From positions 166,605 through 209,328 of the forward strand of contig MU001701.1 of the NCBI GenBank assembly GCA_010093515.1: a DNA stretch of 42,724 nucleotides. Reading direction: 5' to 3'. The position numbers and the translations under genes were made by a program. Of this stretch, positions 9,455 through 20,800 are shown piece after piece; position 1 is the stretch's first letter, and each line of letters begins with the position of its first letter. This DNA comes from Lineolata rhizophorae. Its lineage: Eukaryota > Ascomycota > Dothideomycetes > Lineolatales > Lineolataceae. The notes beneath the pieces are model-generated. The model saw only the letters and a list, made by a program, of their open reading frames with translations. It was not told where the DNA came from and searched no databases.

Positions 9455-12400
9455 ATGACCACTAAACTCCCCCACCGACCACGCGGCAACGCGTCGCGCC
9501 CCCCCGCCGCGGCCACGATCGACGTCCCGAGCTTCGCTGCCGCACAGCTCTCCTTGCTCGCGACCGAGCATGCCGCAGAAGCCTCTGAGATGGCGCTTCT
9601 CGCGTCAGCGCACTCGCCGGCCCAACTGGCCCGGGCCGGGCTCGCCGTGCGCAACCTCCTCGTCGCATCGCAGCGCACGGGGATGGGAGGCAAGACGGTG
9701 GTGGAGCTAGAGGGCGACCCGGCGACAAGTGGCGGCGGCGAGAAAGGGGACGCGGGAGGAAGCGGCGGCGTCATTGGCGAGCACGGGATTCGCGTTGGTG
9801 ACGTGGTGGGTTTGCAGTCGCAGGAAGGGAGCGGGGAAAGCGGCAAGAAGCGTGGAGGAGCGGGCAAGAAGGAGAAGCAAAGCAACGCCGACAAGGGCGT
9901 CGAGGGCGTGGTTGTCCGTGTGAAACAAGATGCTATATCTCTCGCACTGGGCAAGGGCGACGATAGAGATGATGCCGACCTGCCTCAGGGCCGCGTCTGG
10001 CTCGTCAAGCTCGCAAACGAAGTCACGTACAAGCGCATGAAGCAGACGATGGAGCGCCTCGAGAAGCTGCGCGATTCGGATTACACGCCGCTTATGCGTA
10101 CTCTATTCGGGCTCACTCCGCTATCTGACATTCCACCAGGCGCCGAGGAAGGCACTTCCGGAGACACGGTCAAGGACAGCGAGTGGATCTCCGAGCGCCT
10201 CAATGACGGTCAGAAACGTGCGGTGCGCTTCGCGCTCGCAGCACCTGAAGTCGCGCTAATCCATGGACCGCCGGGCACGGGAAAGACGCACACATTGATA
10301 GAGCTCATACTGCAACTGGTGATATGTCGCGGCAAGCGACTACTAGTATGTGGGCCGAGCAATATCAGCGTTGACAATATCGCTGAGCGGCTCGCACCGT
10401 ATATCAAAGAGGTGCCATTGGTACGGCTGGGCCATCCCGCACGACTGCTGCCGTCGGTGCTAAGTCACTCCCTCGATGTGCTGACGCGCACTTCGGATGC
10501 TGCTCAAATCGTCCAGGACGTTCGCAGGGAAATGGACGCGAAGCAGGCTAGCATCCGCAAGACGAGGAATGGCCGCGAGCGCAGGGCGATCTACGCGGAT
10601 CTGAAAGAACTACGGAAGGAGTACCGCCAGCGCGAGCAGGGCTGCGTAAGCAGTTTGGTCAAGGGCAGCAAAGTAGTGTTGGCGACTCTCCACGGCGCTG
10701 GCGGGCATCACTTGAAGAACGAACAATTCGATGTGGTCATTATTGACGAAGCCAGCCAAGCACTTGAGGCACAATGCTGGGTTCCACTTCTGACGGCAAA
10801 GAAGGTCGTCCTGGCCGGAGACCATTTACAGTTGCCGCCTACTATCAAGTCGTTGAACTCAAAAGCTACCAAAGAAGCAAAGGACAAGAAAGGGAAAGGT
10901 GCAAAAGCACAGGTTGAACCTGACCCTAAAGCCGCAGATGCAGCTCAACCAACCACACTAGAGACAACGCTCTTTGATCGGCTGCTGGGCTTGCACGGTC
11001 CGTCGATCAAGCGTATGCTTACCACCCAGTACAGGATGCACTCGCTGATCAACGAGTTCCCCTCGGCGGAACTGTACGATGGGCAACTTGTTGCCGATGA
11101 CAGCGTCAAAGAACGCCTGCTTCGCGACCTGCCGTACGAGGTGCAAGACACAGATGACACGCGAGAGCCACTAGTTTTCCACGATACGCAGGGAGGCGAC
11201 TTCCCCGAACGGCCCGAAGACGATGTTCCGCTTAGCGGCGGGCTAGGCTCGCTGAACGAGAGTCGGAGCAATGAGCTGGAAGCGGCGTTGGTGAAACAGC
11301 ACGTGGAGAGCCTAGTGGGAGCCGGGGTTCGACCGGAGGATGTCGCGGTGGTGACGCCGTACAGCGCCCAGGTGAGTGAGTTCGAGCTGCGGCCAGTGTC
11401 GCACCGGCGCATTCCTACACCTCGTATGTACTTCTCACACTGGCCCGTCGGGTCCCCGGGCTGCAACCGTCGTCCTTTCGCCCGTGTACGGCGACTTGTC
11501 CGCGCGATCGCATGCATCGAACGTTTCGTTGCAAGCGAGATGAGCACCGGAACGGATGCGATACCCGCTTTTTAGTCCCCTGTCGTCCTCCACCTCCCGA
11601 TCCGATTGTGTGTCTGGGGTGATGGCAAGGGAATGTGAGCACTGACCAGCGTTACCGAGAAATCGCACAGTTGGGCGTCGTGTCGCGTCTGTTACGGGAA
11701 GCCTTTCCCGGCATCGAGCTAGGTAGCGTCGACGGTTTCCAGGGTCGCGAGAAGGAGGCCGTTGTTCTCTCCCTGGTCCGGAGCAATCCCGAACACGAGG
11801 TTGGTTTTCTGGGCGAGAAGCGAAGACTCAACGGTGAGTGGGCATATCTTCTATATGTGGTGTTGTTATTTTTGTTTCTTTTTTTTTATCGCATTTCTTT
11901 TTTTTGCCTATTGTGCGGTGCATATGTCCGGACCCCGCACTTCGAACCCTATTGATGCCGCAGCTGCTCTGCGGCATGCATGCATGCAACCCGAACGCGG
12001 TGAGCACGAGTTTCCAGGCGCTTTCGTTCCTGCAGAAGCAGGCGCCCTTCAACCCAGCAATCGCGAGGGCGGCCACGTTCTCGTGGCGCGGGAAATGGTT
12101 CAACGGCACTAACTGTCTCTAAAACGCCTAGTGGCCATGACACGTCCGAAGAGGCATCTGTGCGTCATTGGTGATTCGGAAACAGTAGGACGGTAAGTGC
12201 TCCCCACTCCCTACTCCGTATACGATTCTTCACTTCTTTTTTTGCGCACATATTCCGCAAGTAAGACCCCAATGTCTCCGACCAGCGGACGACGGAAAGG
12301 GGGCCTAAATAGGGCCGTATGTACTTGATGAGACCCTTGCCGCCGCACTGACGCATCTTGGCTTTTTCTGACGCCATTCTGCCGTTGGGTGGACCCTTGC

Positions 12401-12597
12401 ATCCTCTCGTATACACAACTGCATACACAACCCCACCGTTGGCCGCGTATTATGTGTTCACTATGGCGGGATGCTCACTTTTGTGCGACTTACGCGAGAA
12501 TAGCGGGAGCAAGTTCCTAAAACGCTGGATGGCCTACTTGGAAGAGAAAGCCGACCTGCGATACCCGGATGCGTCCAGCCTGAGTGTGTTAGGCTGA
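9455..12597 (+). CDS. hcs1: SF1 DNA helicase, Hcs1/SMUBP2 type (DNA polymerase alpha-associated helicase A)
   Basis: A 5'-3' superfamily 1B helicase of the UPF1-like group, related to yeast Hcs1 and human IGHMBP2. I place exons at 9455-11371, 11671-11833, 12132-12192 and 12504-12597, giving 744 residues. All three junctions restore the family sequence: [28 protein letters not shown] and [14 protein letters not shown]. Motifs are Walker A GPPGTGKT (271-278), Walker B with IIDEAS (Asp 431, Glu 432), motif [12 protein letters not shown], motif [11 protein letters not shown] and motif [12 protein letters not shown]. The N-terminus ([13 protein letters not shown]) matches fungal Hcs1 proteins and fixes the start, since the open frame upstream has no ATG. 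The introns are 299, 298 and 311 bp, much longer than others in this window, with CTGAC or CTAAC branch sites in at least the first two. Hcs1 is linked to lagging-strand synthesis; the exact role in moulds is little known. Confidence 0.93.
11955..11977 (+). other. Perfect hairpin inside helicase intron 2
   Basis: ATGCCGCAG and CTGCGGCAT form a perfect 9-bp inverted repeat around a 5-nt loop, followed by alternating GCATGCATGCATGC. It lies about midway through the 298-bp intron. In RNA it would form a stable stem that could shorten the effective distance between splice sites; that effect is inferred. Confidence 0.8.
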
Positions 12598-13659
12598 GAA
12601 GTTAAGAAGTTATCCGATTGGGTTTTCTCTTCCTTGGACTTTTCTAGTGTCGATGTCCTGCCGGCAGATGCAGGCTAATACCTGTAGGGAAGCCCGTTAT
12701 CCAAGTAGCTGGTTATGAGCTGGAGGGTGAAACCCTCTCTCTACTGGATGAGTGAAATTCATCGCGGAGGGAGGTCATGGGATGGTATAGCGGTGAATGG
12801 TCACGAGATAAACCCCAAGAGGATAGACGCCGGACGAGAAATCGGACGGTGTAATTTCTTGTTTTTGGCAAAATGGTTTGCCGACGAGTTTACTGGTCGA
12901 ATGAAAGTAGGCTGGTTTGTCACTGGATGCGACAGACGGGTTGCTTCGCTTGTCACACGGCCGGATAGGTACGTGGGACAAAATAGAAACCAAGCTATCA
13001 AAAAAGGAGATGGTCGAACTTCCATGATCCCGCCTACAGGGCATGCATAACCGTCAAAAGCAATGAGGAAAAGTTGGCTTGCAGAATGATGGACGCGGCA
13101 GCGCGGGGATGCAGCGGGCCAACGTCTGACCACCAAGCGGGACGTCAAAAGCAACGAATTTCCTTCCTTAGCAGGCCTGTGTGCGGTGGTATTTTCTTTT
13201 TCAGCGGCGATCACCGACGAACTCACAGGGCTGGAAAGCGTGCTACATATCGTCTCATCCCACCTTGCAAGAAGAAGCAACAGCACACCGTACCAGCTGC
13301 GACGCACCTAGTCCCGTGCAGTGGGATACCTACCTGTTTTGTGCCGTGGGAGCAAAAAGCGGCGCCCGCTTAAGACGAGAGATTTAGGGTGCACCCGCCG
13401 CCTTCGTGGCGGGCTGTGGTCGAAAACTTGAAAGTTGCCAAATCGGGCGCGCTCTCTGCTGCTCCCAGCCCGAATCGTGGTGTCTCGCCTCCGCCCGAAG
13501 GAGACGGCTGCAGCCACGCTAAATGCAGGGGTCCGGACTTTTCGACGAAAGCGAGAACTGCACACGCCCGTCGAGCCGGACTGTGATTCTAGACATGCTG
13601 CGACGGGGTTCGCTTTGCGCTTGTAGTAGCGCGTGGGAGTTCCCGACCAGTGGGCCGTC

Positions 13660-15715
13660 TTACGTACTTCAGTCTGGCGTATGTAGTAGGTATGTACATA
13701 GGTCTGCAAGACGGGGTTCTCGCAACGAATCGTTTTCAACTCGACCTGCGTTTCACTATCCGGAGCCCGCGGCTACGCTACATGCATGCACATACCTACG
13801 CCGTACAACGCGGTGCGGCAAGCAACCTAGATCGTACCTACCCTTACCACGTAGTTCTAGCCGTGCCCGAAACAAGAAAAAAAAAAAAAAGAGAAGCTCG
13901 CAACTCCAAGCGCACAGAAAGTCTTGGCTTTTCGAGCAGGTCGATCTCGAAACCCCGCGGGCCGCAAGCCGCGCCTCCCTCCCCCTCCCTTGCAACTTGC
14001 GCCCCGTGCCCAGTGACGAAGCGGCGGCCCCGTGCCCCGGGCCCGCGACCGCCCGCCCAGTATCTATCTATACTCCGTACGTACGTAGTACGCACGTACG
14101 TCCCAGTGCCAAGCGGCGCAGAGCGGGTGGATGGGCGGGAGCGTTACGCATCGCCAGTAGCTCCGGATCGAGGCCGGTCGGAAGATCTAGGTAGTACATA
14201 GCTGCCGCTTCCGGGCGCGGCAGTGGACGGCGGGCGCGGTGCCTGGCGGGTGCTACATATGTACACACGCGGCGTTCTATTGGCGGCGCATCCGTCGACG
14301 GCGGGAGGCGGGTGGGCGCTGTGCATGTGCTACGGAACTGGCTGGCTCGGCGGGGCTTGGTGGGCCGGCCTGGGGCGTCGATTGGATGGGGCGGCGAAGA
14401 AGAAGAAGAAGAAGAAGAAGAAGAAGAAAGAAAGCAAATGTCCTGATGCGTGCAGTTGGGTGAGCGTACATACGTCGTAGGTATGTACAGCACAGGGCCG
14501 CTAAGCAGGGACCGAGCGGGTCGCGCCCCCGGACCGGGCCAGAGGCCGCGGCCGATGGATCGCGGAGTGAAACGGCCGCGGCCAGCGCATGTACATATGT
14601 AGCTCTCCTAGCTGCAGAAGGCGAGGGGCTCTGGCCATGTGCTACGTAGGGTTGGCGCCGCGATACATAGGTATATCCAGGCGCCATTGGGCCGTGGGAC
14701 AGGGCGCTTCTGCCGGTCTGCCTGCCTACACACATACATACGGGCGCCGCTGGCGTCGGCGCAGGGTGGGCGAGGCGCCGATGCGCCCAGCCTATGCGGC
14801 GCGCGGACGGGGGGCGACCGGGACGTGCTGCTGCTGCTGCGCGGCAGGCTGCTGCAGCATTTAACCCTGAAGACTTTTAGGTTGGTGGTCGAGAGTTGGT
14901 GCCCGCGGGCCCCCTCCCGGCCGAGCGAGGAGAGAAGAAAGAACAGTCCCAGCCGGGTGCAGTATGTACGCGGTGGAAGCTGGGACCGGGCCCGGACATG
15001 GCGCAATTCGCGTGCAAAGCGACAGCGACGAGGAGCTCCTGGGCGACTCCGCCATTGGTCGCGGACCGACGGCGGGCCCCTGAGTTGCCCCCTCCCCCGA
15101 GCGGGATGGCGTCGTCCTTTGGCGCCGGCTTAGTGTACAGTGTAGCTCTTCCTGGCCCACGAGCGGATCCATTGCGCGGTTCGGCCGTTTCGAAGCGGCG
15201 TGGAAGGATCCGATAAGCCGGCAGGGCGCCACGGAGGCGACGGGGGCCTGGACTGGCAGGGCAAGCCCGCCATCGTCGCACGCACACGGGTCGAGTCGAG
15301 AATCGAGCCGAGGTCGGACGGCGGATTGCGGAGATGCGCAACGGTTGAGGCTCCTCGGATCCGCCCTGGTCTCGCGATCCCGCTCCGTTGTTCGATTGAA
15401 TCGGGGGACCTTGTGCCTTGTGCGGGCGCAGCAGCAGCACACGGATGCATCTAGGGCGGCCGCGGTTCCCGGCAAGGCCCGTTTTCGTTGGACCATCTTC
15501 TGAAACAAGGCGTCGTTTTTTCAAGCCCCGGACGACTTGTCGCACCGCGCTTCCCGTAATAAAACAACGGTTCCCCAGGCATACATCGTAGTATGTAGGT
15601 ATGTACGTCGCGCCGTTGCCCTACTGCGGCGCTGCCCGTGGCTCTCCGCACTCCGTGACGGCGTCTTCTCCAACTCGAGCTAGCCGGCCCCGTACACATG
15701 TATGTATGTACGCAC
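13660..15715. repeat. Dispersed GTAYGTAC / TACATAC motif field
   Basis: Short GTAYGTAC, GTAGGTATGTAC and GTACATAY motifs recur on both strands in otherwise very GC-rich DNA. They occur near 13661, 13681, 13786, 14075-14100, 14190, 14253, 14467, 14588, 14664, 14728, 14961, 15590 and 15692. Each is 8 to about 25 bp, and spacing is irregular, about 50 to 600 bp. They could be microsatellite seeds or binding sites; nothing in the sequence decides this. Confidence 0.6.
14396..14428 (+). repeat. (GAA)11 microsatellite
   Basis: Eleven uninterrupted GAA units, extended by a few more A/G bases. It lies within the GC-rich spacer and has no coding context. Confidence 0.97.
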
Positions 15716-17240
15716 ACCACCCTCGGCCAACGGCGCGATGTCACCACCCTCGCCCGGGCTTGTGATAAGTCGTCGCTTTTGCCTTTGGAAGATCATCGAG
15801 AGAGCGACGCTAGGCCCGGTAGCTGCAGGCCTAGTTTTCTGCCTTGATTTGCGCTCCGCTCGTCGCCGGCTTGCAGCTCGCCCCGCTTCCTTGCGCCCTG
15901 CAATAACGCCGGCGCAATATAGGAACGCATGTGTGTGGGCACAACCGCTCGCGCACGGGTGGAGTTGGAGTGGGAGGAATCTATTTCTGGGCGGCCGACA
16001 AGCCCGGCTTCGGCTTCTTGTTCAACCCGCTCGTCCACTCGAGCACCGCCGCGACCCTTGCCCCCTCTCTCCCTCTCTCCCATCCCCCCCTGCTTCTCGC
16101 CTTTTCCAGGCTGGGCGCGCCGGCTGGGCCGTCGGCGGCTGCAGCGCGTTCGGCGGCTCGTCGCGACGGAGGTCGTTCGTTCGTGGACGGCCGCCACTTG
16201 GGCCGCCGCACGAAGTAGTTTACCCCCAACTCTGCCGCTCTGCGCACAGCATGTGCCTACGCTTCGCCCTCTCCTCTCGCAGCCAGCATCGCGCGCCGTA
16301 GAGCTTCCAGGACGGACGCGCCGCTGCGTCGAAACCTCCCTCGCCCGTCGTCCCGCCGCCGCAGCCGGGCTCGTGCCCTCCCACCCCCCCGCTTTTGCTT
16401 CGTCGCGCTCGGCATCGCGCATGACCGCCGCCCGCAATCCCGCTTCGCCGCAGCCCGCAGCCGTTTCTGAGCCGGGCGCTTTGCCTGAGGCCGAGTCGCG
16501 ACGTCTGCTGCTGCTGGCGGGCGGCCTCCTCTGCTCGGTCGCTCTCTGCGCAGCTCGCGGGCAGAGAGATACCCAGGACATCCCACCCGCGCGGCCTGCA
16601 ACCAGGTGCTTCCTCTCCCCTTCCCTTCCCGCCCGCCGTCGCCGCGCCGTCCCCTTCGTCGGCGTCCTCCCGTGCCTCGAAGCTCCCTCCGGGACGGACG
16701 AACGAAGCCTCCGCCAGCCAGTCACCGCGCCGCCGCGCCCTCCTGCCTAACCAGCTCGCTCCAACCCCGCCCCGGCCGCCCCCTGGGCGACGCCGCGCGA
16801 CCCCCGGCCACCCCACCCCCCCTCCCCGGCCCCTTGCTAGCTTCCTCGCTCCCGACCCTGCGCGCTCCCCACACCCCCCCCTAGCTACCTACACACACAC
16901 GCCCGTCCACAGACCCGCCCGCCGCCTCTTCCGCGCCCGCCCGCGCGCCCGTCACACGCGCCCGTCCCCATAGGCCGGGCCGGCGCCCTGGCCCTTCGCA
17001 CGGCCCGGGATCCACGTTCGGCGAAGGAGGGGGGAGGGCCTGGGTAGAGGGGCGTGTGTGTGTATATACGCTCTCACTCGGTCGTCTGCCTTGCTTTCTA
17101 AGTCACTGCGCTGCGGCTTTGCGGCGGCCTTCCTTTTCGGAGCGCGTCGTGTGTCTCTCTGCTTGTTTACTTCCTTTTCTTTTTTTCTTTTTTTTCCTGG
17201 GGGGGTTTTTCTCTTGTTGCTTGCGTGCCCCTGAGTGCGC

Positions 17241-17241
<1 letters not shown>

Positions 17242-17272
<31 letters not shown>

Positions 17273-17282
17273 TTTTTTTTTT
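17242..17282 (+). repeat. Poly-T tract
   Basis: Thirty T, one G, then ten T. It lies about 600 bp upstream of the large gene. Long T tracts in fungal promoters can exclude nucleosomes; that role is inferred. Length at such a tract is prone to sequencing error. Confidence 0.95.
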
Positions 17283-17877
17283 ACGTTTTTGGCTGGTGGG
17301 ATTCCGCTGTTGGGGGGTTTCGACATTTGTTGTCTGGTGGAAAGGATTATTTTTATCCTCCAGGGAAAGAAGCCTCGTTGGGTTGCGGGGTTCCTGGGCT
17401 GCCTTCCGGAACGAATCGTCATCCCGTACGGCCTCTGCCAGACAGATCCCCGGCCGCGATTTCGTCGGGAATTCGTATCGTCCCAACCTGTCCCTTGGCA
17501 GCTCCTAGCGGCAAAGCAACTGGTCTACAACCCAATCCAAACCGTCTACTTCCACCCAGCCATGCGCCGCGCCGCGCCGCGCATCGGGCTCGCCGCTGTT
17601 GCATGACGACTGCTGGTAGCCGGCGCGAATCGCAACGAAGACACAAGGAGCAACACCGACAGCTCCCTCCATACTCCGGCATAACGAGCGGATATCTCGG
17701 CGCTTGAGCCTGTCGACGCAAAGGAACGCACTCTTGCCGCATGCCTAACCCGTCGACCTCCGCAGTCCGCAGCTCGACTTTCTCTTCTCCTCCTCCTATC
17801 CCCTCTCCCTCCTCTCCCTCGCCGCCTTAGCGCCGCCACCCCGCACATCCCCTCCGCCCCGCGCCCGCGCACCAGAC

Positions 17878-20800
17878 ATGCTCCGACGGCACCGCCACGG
17901 CGGCCGCCCCGCCACGTCTTCGGACGGCCAGCTCGTCCTCAGGTCCGCCGCCGAGCCCGAGCGCCGCGCCGGCAGCAGCGCCGGCACCGCCAGCCTCGGC
18001 AGCAACAACGTCCTGCTGCATCGCGACGGCGACAAGGCGAGCGCGATCCGCCGCGGCGAGCTCAAGATCTCCGGGCCGTTCCCGGCCGGTCAGCCGGCCG
18101 TGTCGGCGCCGGCGGACGTGGTGGACTTCGGGGCCGGGAGCGGGCGCGCGGACGCGGTGGGGCAGGAGGGGCGGGAACGACGGGGTGAGGGCGAGGGCGA
18201 GGACGAGGGCGAGAGCGAGGGCGGCGATGATGGGAATAATGGGCGCAAGCGAGGGCGGGCCGAATATGAAGGCGAAGGTGAGGCAGAGGCCGAGAAGTGG
18301 AGCGGCGGCATTGTGAAGAGGCATACGGAGCCGATTACTCTGCCGTCCTCACGAGGAGGTGATGGGTCTGGGGGGGATAGAGGGGGTGGAGAAGAAGGTA
18401 GAGGCGGCCTTGGCGCGGGTCCAGGAGCGGCCGGCCACAAGGTGAGCATGAGTGAAAGCTACGCCGTGACTGGATCCGGTGGGGGTGGCATGACTGGCGC
18501 CGGCCAGGGCGCCGACGATGGAGGCCCTCGTCCGCACGACTTCGACGGCTCATCTGAAGGCTTCCAGCACGAGCAACGACCGCAGCCGGAACAGCAACAA
18601 GACTTGGAGAAGAGAGGAGAAGCATCCTACGAGGCAGAAGCGCTGCAGCATCCCCACCAGCACCACCTGTTGCGCCATAAACATTCATCCATGGGTATCC
18701 GCGAAATGGGCCATATCCACGACGGCGACGATACCACCAACAACAGCACCCCGCAACACCCCAGCGTCAACGGCGTCGGCAGCGCCATCACGACAAACGG
18801 CCACACGCGCGCCATGACCTCCTTCGACGGGTCCGATCCGTTCGAAAACCGCTCGTTCCCGGCCAAGATGGCCGCCAACGAGCCCAAGAAGCAGAACCAG
18901 CGCAGGAAAGGCTCGATACGGGCGACGATCCGGCGCATGTTCGGGCGGCGGCGCAGCAAAGGCGATGGCAAAGAGAGCGGGACGCATCGGTACAAGCCGA
19001 GCATCTCGGCGCCCGTGCTGGATGTCTCGAGGGAGGGCTCGCTTGAGGAGCAGAGGCATCATCAGCAGCACCAGCAACACCAGCAACACCAGCAGCAGCA
19101 ACACCACGACTACTCGTCGCCGGCGTATCATCACCAACACCACCCATCGCAATTCGCCTACGAAAGTCAGCAGCACCAGCAACAGCACGCCGTACCCGAA
19201 CGTGCCCATACGGCACGCCTGGTTGAGCCATCTACGACATCATCCCCCGTTCCGCCGCCGTTAAACCCTCAACTTCCTTTCCCCATGAACGTGAATGCGC
19301 CCAACTCCGATCACCCTTTCTCCGCGCCACGCAACTACTATCCTCCCGGCCACGTCGTCCATCAAACCACTGGCGACGAGCCTCCTCCCCCAGGCCAACC
19401 GAGCGCCAGCCCTATCATGCAACAACCCCGCCGACGTGCCACGCTGCCCTCCGTCGTGTTCTCCTCGGCCGAAGTCGCCGAGCTGAGCGCCATCTGGGGC
19501 ACGACGGGGGCGCGCGTCACATCGACGGACGAGGAGCGGCTGCAAGGCGCGGCACGGCAACACCACGCCCACATCCAGCACCACTACCCGGCCCAGCCGC
19601 AGGGCCAGCACGCCTCCATCGTGGACCCGTTCCAGTACCTGGACCCGCCCTCGGCGAGGTCGACGCTGTACCAGGCCCAGGCCACCGCCGCCATCGGCCT
19701 GGCCGTCACCAGCGGGCCCAGCCCCGCCCCCAAGCGCCGCTCCAGGAGCGCCGGCGCCCTCGAGGAGCTCGCTGCCCGCCACCGCTTCGCGAGCCCCGCC
19801 GCCGCCCCGGCCGCAGACCCCGCGCCGGACCCGAGGCGGCGCAGCGCCGAGATTCGGTACTGGCGGAACAGCCAGGCGGCCGCGGTCGGGACAGGAGGAG
19901 GAGGAGGAGGAGGAGGAGGCGGCGGCGGCGGGGAAAGTGCCGTCGCGGAAGAGGACGCGGCGGGCCCTGGGCCCGCGGCAAGGCAGTCACCGTCGGCGAC
20001 GACGACGACGACGACGGTCCGTCGTGACAGCTTCGGCGACGCGACGACGGCGGCGGAGGGCTCGACGCGCCGCCGCCACCGCGCGCCCGGCGCGCCGCGC
20101 GAGCGGTCGTTCTTGAGCCTGAGCCTGGGCACCACGCCGGCCGAGGGCCGCTCCGCCGCCGACGGCTCGGACTCGTCGTCGTTCGTGACGAATCCGTCGA
20201 CGCCGGACGGGGTCAGGGCGTTCGGCTTCGGCGTCCCCGGGGCCGGGGCCGGGGCCGGCGGGACGGAAGGCGGGTTCCTTGTCGGCGCCGGCGGGATCGA
20301 GGGCGTGCATGTGCTGGCGGATAAGCCGTCGGCGGAAGAGGCGGGCGGCGGTCGACCCGGGACGACGGGCAGCATGGGGCTGGGGATGCGGCTGGCGGGG
20401 CTCGGTGGTGGCATCGGGGCCTTCGCCGGGGCCGGCGAGGTCGAGGATCGGCTTGCCAGGCTGGAGGGCGTCGTGGGCGCGCTGAGCAGCAGCGTGCAGA
20501 AGCTGCTGGGGCGCACGCATCGGCAGACCATCATCCTGGAGAGCGGCCGAGGCGCAGGCGCGGGGGAGCGGACGACGGCGGGCTGGGAGGAGGAGGAGGA
20601 GGGCGGACCGAGCGTGGATGCGCAGCCGCCGAGCGCCCACCACAGGTCTGCTCCCCGGCCAGGGCCTGGCGTCCAGGACGCCGCGCCGGCCGACAACGAC
20701 AGCGACAAGGAGAACGCGCCCCCTTCCCACCACCTCGCCCGGCCGCGCACAGCGCCGGCCCAGAGCCCCTCCCCGGACCGCCCCGCGCGCCCGCACACCC

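Larger units (their letters stand above)
12598..17877. other. Long GC-rich non-coding stretch upstream of the large unknown gene
   Basis: I find no supported gene in these 5.3 kb. Open frames occur on both strands (the largest at 15793-16725 minus and 15929-16750 plus), but they overlap each other, consist mostly of Arg, Pro, Ala and Ser, and have no recognisable motif; this is what very GC-rich DNA produces by chance. The region holds the GTAYGTAC-like motif field (13660-15715), a GAA microsatellite, a poly-T tract, and pyrimidine-rich DNA from about 15850 to 16870 and again just before 17878. Pyrimidine-rich tracts are common in fungal promoters and leaders, so the right-hand part is probably the promoter and 5' leader of the gene at 17878. 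Confidence 0.6.

Noticed and set aside
12801-13307. 168-codon minus-strand open frame downstream of the helicase
   Set aside because: It begins at GTG, with no early ATG; no domain or splice context supports it.
15793-16750. Two overlapping open frames of 310 and 273 codons in the GC-rich spacer
   Set aside because: They are on opposite strands of the same DNA, have Arg/Pro/Ala/Ser bias, no ATG context that stands out and no recognisable domain.
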